Assembly: GCF_003606365.2 (NCBI RefSeq)
Contig: NZ_CP031933.2
Coordinates: forward strand, 434,001-498,000
Direction of reading: 5' to 3'
Source of the DNA: Companilactobacillus zhachilii
GTDB lineage: Bacteria; Bacillota; Bacilli; Lactobacillales; Lactobacillaceae
DNA length: 64,000 nt
This document shows, in pieces, positions 8,560 to 16,736 of the stretch (position 1 is its first letter; each line of letters starts with the position of its first letter). The notes beneath the pieces were generated by a model. It saw only the letters and a program-made list of their open reading frames with translations, made no database searches and had not been told where the DNA came from. Position numbers and translations under genes: made by a program.

Positions 8560-8964
8560 TTAGTTCAATTTTTTCTCTAAACGAATCATATCTTTTAACA
8601 AGAGCTTGTTTTCTATAATTGGTTCATCATAATTATCCACAAAGAAATCACGGTCAATGTTGACAACTCGAAAGCCACATTTCTGATAAAGATAGAGTTG
8701 TGCAAAGCTTGTACTGCCGGTTCCAATTTCAACTGTTCGATAGTGGTGTTTTTTTGACCAATCAAGGGCGAATAAAATTAGTTTTTCACCTAAACCTTGA
8801 TTACGAGCCATTTCATCCACTGCAATATTCACAATCTCCACTGTTTCAGGTCGAGTATCTAACAATAGAAGCACACTTAAAAGTTCGTTATCATCGACTA
8901 ATTCAAATTGATAAGCACGATTCACATAATTATCCACAATTTTTCGAGAAGGGTCCGCTTCCAA
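8560..8964 (-). CDS. GNAT-family N-acetyltransferase, apparent N-terminal frameshift
   Basis: 134 aa from TTG at 8964. The acetyl-CoA loop is visible as IAVDEMARNQGLGEKLI (Q/RxxGxG/A, about residues 52-68), followed by GTGSTSFAQLYLYQKCGF, typical of GNAT strand 5/helix. The same frame continues upstream without a start codon to the proA stop (…KKITEKHYQLFLEA), and family members normally carry such an N-terminus. A TTG at 9009-9011 in the neighbouring frame would read MIRPIKK and join if the A7 run (T7 at 8991-8997 on +) had eight bases. So the gene is either frameshifted or starts within. It follows proA on the same strand. Confidence 0.7.
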   Translation of the reverse strand: MEADPSRKIVDNYVNRAYQFELVDDNELLSVLLLLDTRPETVEIVNIAVDEMARNQGLGEKLILFALDWSKKHHYRTVEIGTGSTSFAQLYLYQKCGFRVVNIDRDFFVDNYDEPIIENKLLLKDMIRLEKKLN

Positions 8965-9015
8965 AAATAGTTGATAATGTTTTTCAGTGATTTTTTTATT
9001 GGACGGATCAACAGC

Positions 9016-10263
9016 TTATTCTCTGATTTGGCCATCGCCTTGGACCAAGTACTTCGTTGTAGTTAATTCATTAGCACCCATTGGACCCCTAGCGTGTAAC
9101 TTTTGGGTACTGATACCGATTTCGGCACCAAAACCAAATTGTTGTCCGTCGGTAAAACGAGTTGAAGCATTTGTATAAACTACGGCAGCGTCGATTTGTT
9201 TCATAAATTGACGACTGGCTGAGTAATTTTCAGTAATGATGGATTCACTGTGTTTTGTATTGTATGTGTTGATATGCTTTATGGCATCGTCAATTCCGTC
9301 AACGATTTTAATAGCAATAATGTAGTCGTCGTATTCAGTGCCCCAGTCTTCGTCAGTAGCTGGAATAATATCGGGTACAATGGCTTTTGCTAAAGTATCA
9401 CCACGGACTTCAACATTGTTAGCACGTAAGGCACTGTAAAGTTTTGGTAAAAATTGGTTGGCAATATCTTTATGTAAAATAACTTTCTCAGCAGCGTTGC
9501 AGACAGAAGGGCGTTGAACTTTGGCATTGATAATAATCTTGAGCGCTTTTTGTAAATCGGCATCTTTATCAACGTAAATATGACAGTTACCAGCACCAGT
9601 TTCGATAATAGGAACTTTTGCCTTGTTGACGACCATTTTGATAAATTTACCACTACCGCGAGGAATCAAAACGTCAATATAACCAGTTAATTCCATCATC
9701 TTTTGCGCCGTTTCATGGCTGACATCGTCGATTAATTGAACGGCATCAGGATTGATATCAGAGTCCTTTAAAGCCGTCCGTAGAGTTTCTGACAAAATAA
9801 TATTAGAATTGATAGCTTCTTTACCGCCACGCAAAATCACAGCATTGCCAGCTTTGAAACAAAGTCCAGCAGCATCAACTGTTACGTTGGGACGAGCTTC
9901 GTAAATCATGCCAATAACACCTAGGGGAACGCGTTCTTGGGTAATATCTAAACCGGTGACAGTTTCCCAGCCACGGTCAATTTTGCCAATGGGGTCAGGT
10001 AAATCCATTACTTGACGCAGACCATCGGACATATCGTTGATTCGATCTGGAGTTAATAAAAGCCGGTCGATCATCGCTTCTTTGATACCATTTTTCTTTG
10101 CATTGGCGATATCTTCCTTGTTAGCTTCGATAATTTTACTAGTATTAAGCACCAAAGCATTGGCCATATTTAAAAGGGCATTATTTTTTTTCTTGGTACC
10201 AAGTTGTCCTAATTCAAACGCCGCACTTTGAGCATTTTGACCCATTTTTTCGAGATCTATCAT
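9016..10263 (-). CDS. proA: gamma-glutamyl phosphate reductase
   Basis: 415 aa, the usual length. Reduces gamma-glutamyl phosphate with NADPH to glutamate semialdehyde, the second step of proline synthesis. Recognisable family segments: ERVPLGVIGMIYEARPNVT (about 114), LRGGKEAINSN, IPRGSGKFIK, ETGAGNCHIYVD and the catalytic cysteine in QRPSVCNAAEK (about 255), with FGFGAEIGISTQKLHARGPM near the end. RBS AGGAGTG precedes ATG. Unlike the common proBA operon, proB lies about 970 bp upstream with marR and an LPE between them. Function is secure. Confidence 0.96.
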   Translation of the reverse strand: MIDLEKMGQNAQSAAFELGQLGTKKKNNALLNMANALVLNTSKIIEANKEDIANAKKNGIKEAMIDRLLLTPDRINDMSDGLRQVMDLPDPIGKIDRGWETVTGLDITQERVPLGVIGMIYEARPNVTVDAAGLCFKAGNAVILRGGKEAINSNIILSETLRTALKDSDINPDAVQLIDDVSHETAQKMMELTGYIDVLIPRGSGKFIKMVVNKAKVPIIETGAGNCHIYVDKDADLQKALKIIINAKVQRPSVCNAAEKVILHKDIANQFLPKLYSALRANNVEVRGDTLAKAIVPDIIPATDEDWGTEYDDYIIAIKIVDGIDDAIKHINTYNTKHSESIITENYSASRQFMKQIDAAVVYTNASTRFTDGQQFGFGAEIGISTQKLHARGPMGANELTTTKYLVQGDGQIRE

Positions 10264-10344
10264 AGTTATTCACTCCTAAAACGCTTTCTGTATGGTTCTA
10301 GTATACACAAAAAAGGGAATAAGATTTAGTTAATTGCTAAATGT

Positions 10345-10521
10345 GCCGCCTCCAGGACCCAGAAAATCAGGTCGCTATGGGGACCGGTTGGAGCCAAGGT
10401 CTCCAACCTCGATTTTGAACTTCGCAAAGAACGCGAATTTCAAAACTCGTCCCGTGGTGTAGGTGCTAAAGCACCAACGCCACCTTCATAGCGACCTGAT
10501 TTTCTGGATCCTTCCGGCTCG
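10345..10521 (+). repeat. LPE copy 5 (solo, between marR and proA)
   Basis: GCCGCC end faces proA (82 bp from its start), so relative to proA it lies in the 5' region. Outer arms CAGAAAATCAGGTCGCT/AGCGACCTGATTTTCTG; P2 GGTTGGAG/CTCCAACC; P4 GGTGC-TAAA-GCACC. Terminal tetranucleotide is CTCG rather than CTAG. A CTAGAGCGCC at about 10590 may be the scar of a lost partner. Confidence 0.93.
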
Positions 10522-10645
10522 TTTATTCGTTGTTTTTTATACCAGATGATATTGAATTCTGAATATACAGTATCTTTATATTCTGAAAAACTAGAGCGCC
10601 ATAATTTATTTAAAATCTCTTTTTAAATTTTCAACCTTTAATTAA

Positions 10646-10684
10646 AAAAAGAGATAGTGAACGGCTGTATTCACTATCTCTTTT
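10646..10684. terminator. terminator-like hairpin
   Basis: AAAAAGAGATAGTGAA pairs with TTCACTATCTCTTTT; strong stem with A/T runs. On the - strand it could end transcripts from marR before they reach proA. Confidence 0.8.
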
Positions 10685-10727
10685 AACGTCTAAGTAATTT
10701 TGCTTTTTATTTTTATCGTTGATTAAT

Positions 10728-10779
10728 ATGTTGCCGTCAACGTAATGCTAATCTACCATTATTTTATGTTGCCGTCAAC
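10728..10779. promoter_or_regulatory. two direct copies of a semi-palindromic 14-mer
   Basis: ATGTTGCCGTCAAC occurs at 10728-10741 and 10766-10779 (38-bp spacing). Each has ATGTTG/CAACAT-like symmetry, and on the - strand each gives TTGACG, a -35-like box. They sit just beyond the marR stop, so may be MarR operators driving the proA side, or promoters of a short transcript ending at 10646. Confidence 0.35.
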
Positions 10780-10787
10780 ATATATTG

Positions 10788-11210
10788 CTAGTTATTCAAA
10801 TTTTTTGTAATTTTTTCAATCATTTCGATAAATAGTCTTTGTTCTTCAGTGCTTAAGCCTGTGGTGGCGGTTTGTTCGGAAGTGACACAGATCTTTTCAA
10901 CTTGAGTTGCTAGCTCACGGCCATGTTCAGTTAGACTGACTAGGGTAACGCGTTTATCTTCGGTCGATTTTTCGGTTTTGACCAGGTCAGCGCTGACCAT
11001 ACGACGAACTGATTTAGCGATGGTTGAGTGATCGACGCATAATTCAACCACAAGCTTATTTTGGGAAGCTTGACCATGTTTTAACAGTGCTAATAAAATT
11101 AAATCTTGTCCAGGGTAGAGTCCTAGTGGACGCATTTTTTTAGTAACTTGGTTTTTGTAGCTGGTAATAAGGTTAATAATGGCTTTTTCAATTGGAAACT
11201 GTGAATTCAT
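10788..11210 (-). CDS. MarR-family transcriptional regulator
   Basis: 140 aa winged-helix regulator. The recognition region runs LALLKHGQASQNKLVVELCVD (about 41-60) and the wing is STEDKRVTLVSLTEHGREL (about 88-106), with the DxR of the wing tip intact. It lies 21 bp downstream of proB on the same strand with RBS AGGAGG overlapping that spacer, so the two are probably co-transcribed. Target unknown; the paired 14-mers just beyond its 3' end are candidate sites. MarR proteins usually repress and respond to small phenolic or oxidant ligands. Confidence 0.88.
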   Translation of the reverse strand: MNSQFPIEKAIINLITSYKNQVTKKMRPLGLYPGQDLILLALLKHGQASQNKLVVELCVDHSTIAKSVRRMVSADLVKTEKSTEDKRVTLVSLTEHGRELATQVEKICVTSEQTATTGLSTEEQRLFIEMIEKITKNLNN

Positions 11211-11231
11211 TATCGACCTCCTAATTATTAT

Positions 11232-12044
11232 TTAATCGCGAGCTTTAGCAAAAAGAGTACCTACGGGGTCGCCTGATAAAATGTTGAAAATGATGTCAGG
11301 GTTCTTACCATTCGTTAGTACCATTTGCTGGTTATGTTTTAAGATTCGTTCGGCAGCCTTGAGTTTGGTTGTCATACCACCGGTACCATATTTAGTTCCA
11401 TGACCACCAGCCGCTGCAATAATCGTTGGTCCAATTGTATCAATTTGTGATACCAAATGGGCATCTGGAACCTTGAGCGGGTTAGCTGAGTAAAAGCCAT
11501 CGATATCAGATAACATAATCAACAGATCGGCATCGACTAAATTAGTCACAATAGCAGAAAGCTGATCGTTATCACCAAATTTTGTATGGTGATCCAACTC
11601 TGAGACGGTCACGGTATCGTTTTCGTTAACGATGGGAATGGCATTGTCCATTGAAAGCAACTCTTGGAAACTGTTCATCACATTAGTATGACTTTCCGGA
11701 TAGTCGATTATATCACGAGTAATCAACATTTGGGCGACTGACATACCGTATTCATGGAAAGCTTCATTATAAATTTGCATTAATTCAGCTTGACCGACGG
11801 CTGCCACGGCTTGTTGTTTTGAAATTTTAATAGGACGTTTATCGATCCCAAGTACACCCATACCGACACCAATGGCACCAGATGAAACTAAAACGACATC
11901 TTTACCATCTTTTTTTAGAGTACTCAAAACTTTTGCAAGTTCCTTGATAACATTTAAATTAATTTTGCTATTTTGACGAATCAGCGTGCTAGTACCAATT
12001 TTAACAACGATTCGATCAGCATAGATCTGACGCTTATTTTGCAT
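11232..12044 (-). CDS. proB: glutamate 5-kinase (kinase domain only)
   Basis: 270 aa amino-acid kinase that phosphorylates glutamate, the first step of proline synthesis. Motifs: VVKIGTSTLI (about 12), VLVSSGAIGVGMGVLG (about 50), NENDTV (about 140), KFGDNDQLSA (about 155), LLIMLSDIDGFYSANP (about 175) and GTKYGTGGMTTKLKAA (about 215). It lacks the C-terminal PUA domain of the 365-aa enterobacterial type, as in many lactobacilli. Followed by marR rather than proA. Function is secure. Confidence 0.95.
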   Translation of the reverse strand: MQNKRQIYADRIVVKIGTSTLIRQNSKINLNVIKELAKVLSTLKKDGKDVVLVSSGAIGVGMGVLGIDKRPIKISKQQAVAAVGQAELMQIYNEAFHEYGMSVAQMLITRDIIDYPESHTNVMNSFQELLSMDNAIPIVNENDTVTVSELDHHTKFGDNDQLSAIVTNLVDADLLIMLSDIDGFYSANPLKVPDAHLVSQIDTIGPTIIAAAGGHGTKYGTGGMTTKLKAAERILKHNQQMVLTNGKNPDIIFNILSGDPVGTLFAKARD

Positions 12045-12135
12045 TTTTAATCCTCATAGATAGTTTTAAACTAGTAATTAATTTCCATAACTATTACGAT
12101 AGAACAATAGGTAGAATAAGAAAAGGGTGTATTTC

Positions 12136-12420
12136 ATGTATAAAATATTAATTATGCTTCATGACGGTGACGACTATATCCGAATGAATAAAGTTTACAT
12201 CGAAAGTATGCCAGTCGCTGGACAATATATTATCCACTCAGACGGCTTGCCATACTATGTTGAGGAAGTAACAACCTTTGTTGGATATGTAAGCAGCAAA
12301 GGCGCTATTGCAATTGTAGTCGTACATCCTGCACCAAAAGACGCGGCTGTAAATGACCTTTATGGTGTCGATATTGTTCAAGATCTCGATGATCCGGAAT
12401 ATAACAAAAAAGATAAATAG
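12136..12420 (+). CDS. conserved-looking small protein, function unknown
   Basis: 94 aa from ATG 12136; a GTG nine bases earlier is in frame but AAAAGGG is eight bases before the ATG. Composition is acidic with beta-strand character (KVYIESMPVAGQYI, GAIAIVVVHPAP) and no membrane segment. I do not recognise a family. Divergent from proB. The stop is followed by a perfect 18-bp palindrome CATATGTTTAAACATATG. Confidence 0.65.
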   Translation: MYKILIMLHDGDDYIRMNKVYIESMPVAGQYIIHSDGLPYYVEEVTTFVGYVSSKGAIAIVVVHPAPKDAAVNDLYGVDIVQDLDDPEYNKKDK

Positions 12421-12488
12421 ATGTTTAAACATATGTTTAAACATATGCTATTTAGCAATTCATATCAGGTAAATAAACTTTAAAATAT

Positions 12489-12598
12489 ATGATAGTTATA
12501 ACCTACCTCATGGATATATCATGTTAATGGATGGGTAGGATAGCTATTCTGGACAAAACAAATCAACTCCCTTTGATTTATGTTTTGTCCTTTTTTTT
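12489..12598 (+). ncRNA. possible small RNA or 3' UTR with two hairpins and a terminator
   Basis: ATAGTTATAACCTACC pairs with GGGTAGGATAGCTAT (about 12489-12545), followed at 12551-12598 by the terminator GGACAAAACAAATCAA/TTGATTTATGTTTTGTCC and T8. It might be a separate short transcript or the tail of the preceding gene; no clear promoter was seen. Confidence 0.3.
12551..12598 (+). terminator. rho-independent terminator
   Basis: Stem GGACAAAACA.AATCAA/TTGATTT.TGTTTTGTCC followed by eight T. Confidence 0.85.
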
Positions 12599-12621
12599 CT
12601 AAAGTTCATAATATTGTATTG

Positions 12622-12800
12622 GCCGTCTCCAGGAGCAAGAAATTTGGGTCGCTATGGGGACCGATGAAAGCCAAGGTCTTTCGTCTCGATTTTGAACTTC
12701 GAGAAAATCACTCGAATTTCAAAAGTCGTCCCGTGGTGTAAGTGCTAAAGCACTAACACCACCTGCACAGCGACCCAAATTTCTTGTTCCTTCCGACTAG
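12622..12800 (+). repeat. LPE copy 6 (left half of composite 12622-13160)
   Basis: Outer arms GAGCAAGAAATTTGGGTCGC/GCGACCCAAATTTCTTG. P2 arms are changed to GATGAAAG/CTTTCGTC, still pairing around the unchanged CCAAGGT loop: a clear compensatory variant. P4 GTGC-TAAA-GCAC. Ends CCGACTAGG. Confidence 0.94.
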
Positions 12801-12979
12801 GTTATCTGTAAATTTTGAAAAGTATACAAAGATGATATTTTCCTACTCACCATCATTAGTGGTTTGGATTTTGACTATTCTTATTTTTATAAATAATTAT
12901 CGAAAGCCTAATTCTCATTATTCTCATTTAGTTGATAATAACAAAATAATTTCGGATAGATTTAGTCTTAGTGGAGATA

Positions 12980-13160
12980 CTAGTCGGAGGTAGCGAGAAC
13001 AATTTTGCCAGCAGTGAAAATTCTGTTAGGACTTTAGTCCTTACAGAATGGACGAGTTTTGAGATTCGCGTTCTTTGCGAAGCTCAAAATCGAGGTTCGA
13101 GACCTTGGCTCGAACCGGTCCCACAGCAGGCAGAAATTGTTCTCGCTACCGGAGGCGGCA
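12980..13160 (-). repeat. LPE copy 7 (right half of composite 12622-13160)
   Basis: Starts CTAGTCGGAGG, ends GGAGGCGGCA. Outer arms GTAGCGAGAACAATTTTGCC / GGCAGAAATTGTTCTCGCTAC pair with a 1-base slip; P2 GGTTCGAG/CTCGAACC; P4 GGACTTTAGTCC. Spacer to copy 6 is 179 bp. Confidence 0.94.
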
Positions 13161-13175
13161 TTATAAAAAAAGGTC

Positions 13176-13210
13176 AAAAAAATAAAGGCCTACCACAAGC
13201 CTTTATTTTT
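13176..13210. terminator. terminator-like hairpin after LPE
   Basis: AAAAATAAAGGC pairs with GCCTTTATTTTT. Directly downstream of LPE copy 7. Confidence 0.7.
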
Positions 13211-13212
13211 GC

Positions 13213-13656
13213 GAGAAATTAAAATCAGAGCCTACCACTAACTCCGATTCCTAAGCAGTTGAGAAGGAGTACTACTTTTTAAAAAGGATAACAATGAAAA
13301 TATTGTTAGGTATATACATCTCGCTTATATAACCAATTTAATTATAAGTCCTATATAAAAACATTTCTACAACTAAGGAAATATATTTTGATTAAAATAG
13401 CAATATATTAAAAACATTTGTGTAATGTGATATATTATCTTGCTGAGTTTGTGAAATAAAATGACATGGCCAAGTTATCATGTCATAATTTAAGTAATGA
13501 GGATTTGTTGATTTTATATGAAATATTCAAATTAGTATAAGTATTTTATATAAAGTTGGAAGCACATGCCATAAATTATGAGGCATAATAGTGACAATAA
13601 ATGAGAAGAATTGCATATGGGTTTCTAAGGTTTTCAGATAGAAGGGTGGTAACATT
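13213..13656. other. gene-free AT-rich stretch with an inverted repeat
   Basis: No coding frame or RNA family seen. The only structure is ATGACATG (13461-13468) facing CATGTCAT (13479-13486), a possible operator or weak hairpin about 170 bp before the next gene. Confidence 0.5.
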
Positions 13657-13932
13657 TTGAAACAAGTTAAGGTTTCCAATGTTGAGCGAGATAATTTTAT
13701 TCGTTCCATTGAAGAGTCCGTGGGAGCCTTCAATTTAGGTTCAGAAGGTTCGTTGATTGACTTGGTGTTTAAACAACTCAAGCAATTGGAATATAACGAT
13801 AATTTAGAAGGTGAATTGATTAACTTCCGACGTGAACTAATCAAATATGATATGGATACAGGACATCGCCACAGCCGTGATGTTGAAGAATTATTGTTTA
13901 AAATTAAAAATCGAAATTTACCATATATTTAA
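13657..13932 (+). CDS. small helical protein, function unknown
   Basis: 91 aa from TTG at 13657, with GAAGGGTGG eight bases upstream. Predicted mostly alpha-helical and charged (KQVKVSNVERDNFIRSIEES; FKQLKQLEYNDNLEGELINF), no signal or membrane segment. The size and helical make-up would fit a bacteriocin immunity-type or regulatory protein, but there is no motif to support that. Followed by a short terminator. Confidence 0.6.
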   Translation: MKQVKVSNVERDNFIRSIEESVGAFNLGSEGSLIDLVFKQLKQLEYNDNLEGELINFRRELIKYDMDTGHRHSRDVEELLFKIKNRNLPYI

Positions 13933-13937
13933 TATAA

Positions 13938-13971
13938 TGTAGGAATATTTAAGTATTCCTGCATTTTTTTA
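13938..13971 (+). terminator. rho-independent terminator
   Basis: GTAGGAATA/TATTCCTGC stem followed by T7. Confidence 0.7.
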
Positions 13972-14006
13972 TTTTTAAGGTGATATTATAATTTCGAGGT
14001 GATCAG

Positions 14007-14758
14007 ATGACAAAAATTTATCAACAAATGATACAAGATGTACCTATTTTAGAAGTAAGTCCTGAAGAGTCATTTCACAAACAGTTGCCGCTGGTTATTT
14101 TTTATCATGGTTGGCGTTCGAGTAAAGAACTAGTTTTAACGCAAGCACGTAAATTAGTGCAAAAAAATATCCGGGTCGTTTTACCTGATGCAATGAATCA
14201 TGGGCAAAGAGTTGCGGATATTTCGTCAATTCCATCGTTTACATTTTGGAATAGTATTCAAGGTAATTTAGCTGAATTTTCTTTGATTAGAGATTATTAC
14301 AAGGATAAGGATTTAATCAAAGATGGAAAAGTTGGTGTAGGCGGTTATTCAATGGGGGGATGACGACTGGAGCTTTATTGACAGCTCATCCAGAAATTAC
14401 CGCTGCTACGATTATTATGGGCACGCCAGACTTAGCTTTGTATGCCAAGTTAGTTCGTCAAGATGCTAAACGACGTGGAATTTATGTTCCAGAAGATTTG
14501 GAAAGATTGACTAGTTGGATCAATGATTACGATCTGAGCCAACATCCAGAAAAAATTAACCATCGACCATTATTATTTTGGCATGGAACGAATGACTATC
14601 GAATTCCTTATCGTCAATCTAAAGATTTCTTTGACCGTGTTCATGGTGAAAGTTATGCTGACCAAGTGGCCTTTATTACTGGCTATAAGGCGGGGCATCT
14701 GGTTGAAACACGCTTGATGGATAAGATTGCTAATTTCTTCCAGTATTACCTAGAGTAG
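14007..14758 (+). pseudogene. YitV-like alpha/beta hydrolase split by a frameshift
   Basis: Two frames, 14007-14363 and 14360-14758, together encode one serine hydrolase of the YitV/prolyl-oligopeptidase-like esterase type. The first holds the oxyanion segment FYHGWRSSKE and nucleophile elbow GGYSMGG; the second holds the acid residue in HGTNDYRIPY and the histidine in KAGHLVE. The break is in a G6 run (14354-14359): one more G would give GYSMGGMTTGALL in frame. As it stands the first product stops at TGA inside ATGA, from which the second could be re-initiated. Either a recent mutation, slippage-based switching, or a sequencing error. Confidence 0.85.
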
Positions 14759-14764
14759 GTGGTG

Positions 14765-14945
14765 TGCCGCAGGCAGGAGCCAGAAATTTAGGTCGCTATG
14801 GGGACCGGTTGGAGCCAAGGTCTCCAACCTCGATTTTGAACTTCGAGAAAACCGCTCGAATTTCAAAAGTCGTCCCGTGGTGTAAAGGCTAAAGCCTTAA
14901 CGCCACCTGCACAGCGACCTGAATTTCTGGCTCCTGCCTGCTAAG
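14765..14945 (+). repeat. LPE copy 8 (left half of a damaged composite)
   Basis: Begins 7 bp after the hydrolase stop. Terminal region is GCCGCAGGCAGGAGCC, paired with GGCTCCTGCCTGC at the far end, so even the outermost bases have changed together. Outer arms CCAGAAATTTAGGTCGCT/AGCGACCTGAATTTCTGG; P2 GGTTGGAG/CTCCAACC; P4 AAGGC-TAAA-GCCTT. Confidence 0.94.
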
Positions 14946-15010
14946 TTTTTTGGGGATTGATGGTTACTCGCTCTGGCCCTTTTATTAAAAAATCTAGTTG
15001 TTTATAAAAT

Positions 15011-15068
15011 AAAAAATGGACCAAATATTTTCTCAATTATATTAGAAAATATTTGGTCCATTTTATTT
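15011..15068. terminator. long terminator hairpin
   Basis: AAAATGGACCAAATATTTTCT pairs over about 20 bp with AGAAAATATTTGGTCCATTTT; inside the spacer of the damaged LPE composite. Confidence 0.85.
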
Positions 15069-15115
15069 AGTTACTTTGGACATAATTATTAAATTGTGCT
15101 GAAAGACACAAGGCT

Positions 15116-15165
15116 GTCGGCAATCTCTACAACGACCTATTTTTTCTGGCTCCTGGAGGCGGCAC
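15116..15165 (-). repeat. LPE remnant (right end only)
   Basis: CAACGACCTATTTTTTCTGG then CTCCTGGAGGCGGCA matches the last 45 bp of a minus-oriented LPE; the rest is gone. It faces the 3' end of the ligase gene, three bases from its stop. Confidence 0.75.
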
Positions 15166-15167
15166 AT

Positions 15168-16625
15168 TTAAATAATCTGATACTTCAAATTCAACAGCCT
15201 ATTTCGTAAAATTTTTCCATTAGTTGATCTAGGAAATTCATTAATTAAGCGAAACTCGGTTGGCACTTGGTAATCAATCAAATTGTGTTCACCGAATTCC
15301 TTTAAGCTGGCACTGGTCAAGAAAGCATTATCTTGGGTCGTTAAATATGCAACCGGAACTTTCTTACCTTTACTGTCAGCGATACCAACAATACAAATAT
15401 CAATAATACCGTTGACACTGTGGTAGATATTTTCCACTTCTTCAGGATAAATGATCTCGTCGCCCGATTGAATCAAGTCGGCTTGTCTTCCTTTGAGATA
15501 AAGAAAGTTATCTTCATCCAAATAACCGACATCACCAGTTTTGAAAAAGCCATCATCAGTAAATCTTTGACGGTATAATTTATCATTGTTCAAGTAACCA
15601 ACAGCAACTGTTGGAGACTTAACTTCGATGTTACCGATATTATCTTGATTAATATTGGTGATTCGTATTTGGGTCGTGAAAAATGGTTGGCCACAGGAAC
15701 CGGCTTTGATCTCGGCGTCATTAAAGTTCAATGCTGAAATATTTGAAGTGGTCTCCGTCATGCCATAAGACTGCAAAACGGGAATATCAAGCATATTGCA
15801 GCGTAACAAAGTCCAGTTATCGATTTGACCGGTGCCTAAGAAAATGCATCTGAATTTATCGTTATAACGCTGTCCTTTTGGTAGTGCATTCAATAATTCT
15901 CGCAGTCTTGTGGGAGTTAATGAAATAATCGTGGCATGTTCATTGATTAAAACTTTGTTGATATGCTCAATATCGAAACCGTCGATTAAATAGACGCTAA
16001 TGCCGTAAATTAGTGAGCGCATAATGATAATAAAACCGGGAACATTGAAAAGTGGCAGTGATAAAACCCAAGAATCTTGCTTGTTGATACCTAGATTGAG
16101 CGCGGTTCCGATTGCTGAATAGAAGTAATTTCCATAGGTTAATATAACGCCAGTATCATGCTTAGCAACGTCGGGTGTGTAAAAGATGGCCGCCACTTGT
16201 TGTTCATCAAATTCGTCTATCGGTCGATAATTATGGTCTCTCTTAAGACTCAAAACATCAGACATCATGATTTTTGACCAAGTTAATTTATCAAGTTCAT
16301 CCGTATTAGCGGAGTCACTAATTAAGACTGTTTTAGGTTGGGAATCCTTTAATTGGTAGCGCAAAGTTTCCTCGGGAAGTTCGGTATCAAGGAAGATAGT
16401 TCGTGCTCCCAACTGTTGAAGTGCTAAAATGGCAACGTAGCCATTAAAACAATTATCAGAAAACAAAGCGATGAGGTCATTTTGGCGAATACCGCTGGCA
16501 AATAACTTACTAGCAAATAGTTGAACGGTTGAATTGAGTTCACTAAAGGTGAAATCCGCGTGTTCAAGAATTAAAGCGATTTTATCGGGATCGAGTTTTG
16601 CACGTTTGACTAACCAGTTTTCCAA
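15168..16625 (-). CDS. AMP-forming acyl-CoA ligase, MenE-like, with degenerate P-loop
   Basis: 485 aa adenylate-forming enzyme. Core motifs A5 QSYGMTETTS, A7 FFKTGDVGYLDED, KGRQADLIQSGDEIIYPEEVE and the C-terminal catalytic lysine in STNGKILRN are intact. The A3 phosphate loop, normally YTSGTTGxPKG, reads FYTPDVAKHDTGVIL, so Ser/Thr/Gly and Lys positions are lost. MenE activates o-succinylbenzoate, but no other menaquinone gene is here; the true acid is unknown. I use TTG 16625 because AAAGAGG is seven bases before it; ATG 16643 has no RBS. Divergent from a hotdog thioesterase, a frequent partner. Confidence 0.82.
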   Translation of the reverse strand: MENWLVKRAKLDPDKIALILEHADFTFSELNSTVQLFASKLFASGIRQNDLIALFSDNCFNGYVAILALQQLGARTIFLDTELPEETLRYQLKDSQPKTVLISDSANTDELDKLTWSKIMMSDVLSLKRDHNYRPIDEFDEQQVAAIFYTPDVAKHDTGVILTYGNYFYSAIGTALNLGINKQDSWVLSLPLFNVPGFIIIMRSLIYGISVYLIDGFDIEHINKVLINEHATIISLTPTRLRELLNALPKGQRYNDKFRCIFLGTGQIDNWTLLRCNMLDIPVLQSYGMTETTSNISALNFNDAEIKAGSCGQPFFTTQIRITNINQDNIGNIEVKSPTVAVGYLNNDKLYRQRFTDDGFFKTGDVGYLDEDNFLYLKGRQADLIQSGDEIIYPEEVENIYHSVNGIIDICIVGIADSKGKKVPVAYLTTQDNAFLTSASLKEFGEHNLIDYQVPTEFRLINEFPRSTNGKILRNRLLNLKYQII

Positions 16626-16736
16626 AATATGACCTCTTTTCATTTAGAAATTTGATACGATTGAAATACTAATATTAATTGTAAAACAATGTGTGGCAAA
16701 ATTTTTACTAATTATTGAAAAAAATTGAGGTATGAA

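Noticed and set aside
12971..13222. Open reading frames running through LPE copies (products containing FEIRVLCEAQNRGSRPWLEP-like text), seen at several sites
   Set aside because: The same peptide-like text recurs only because the elements repeat; frames lack ribosome binding sites, change length with the flank, and stem changes follow base pairing rather than codon sense.
13640..13656. T-box-like AGGGTGG sequence
   Set aside because: It is just the ribosome binding site of the 13657 gene; the rest of the T-box core and antiterminator are missing.
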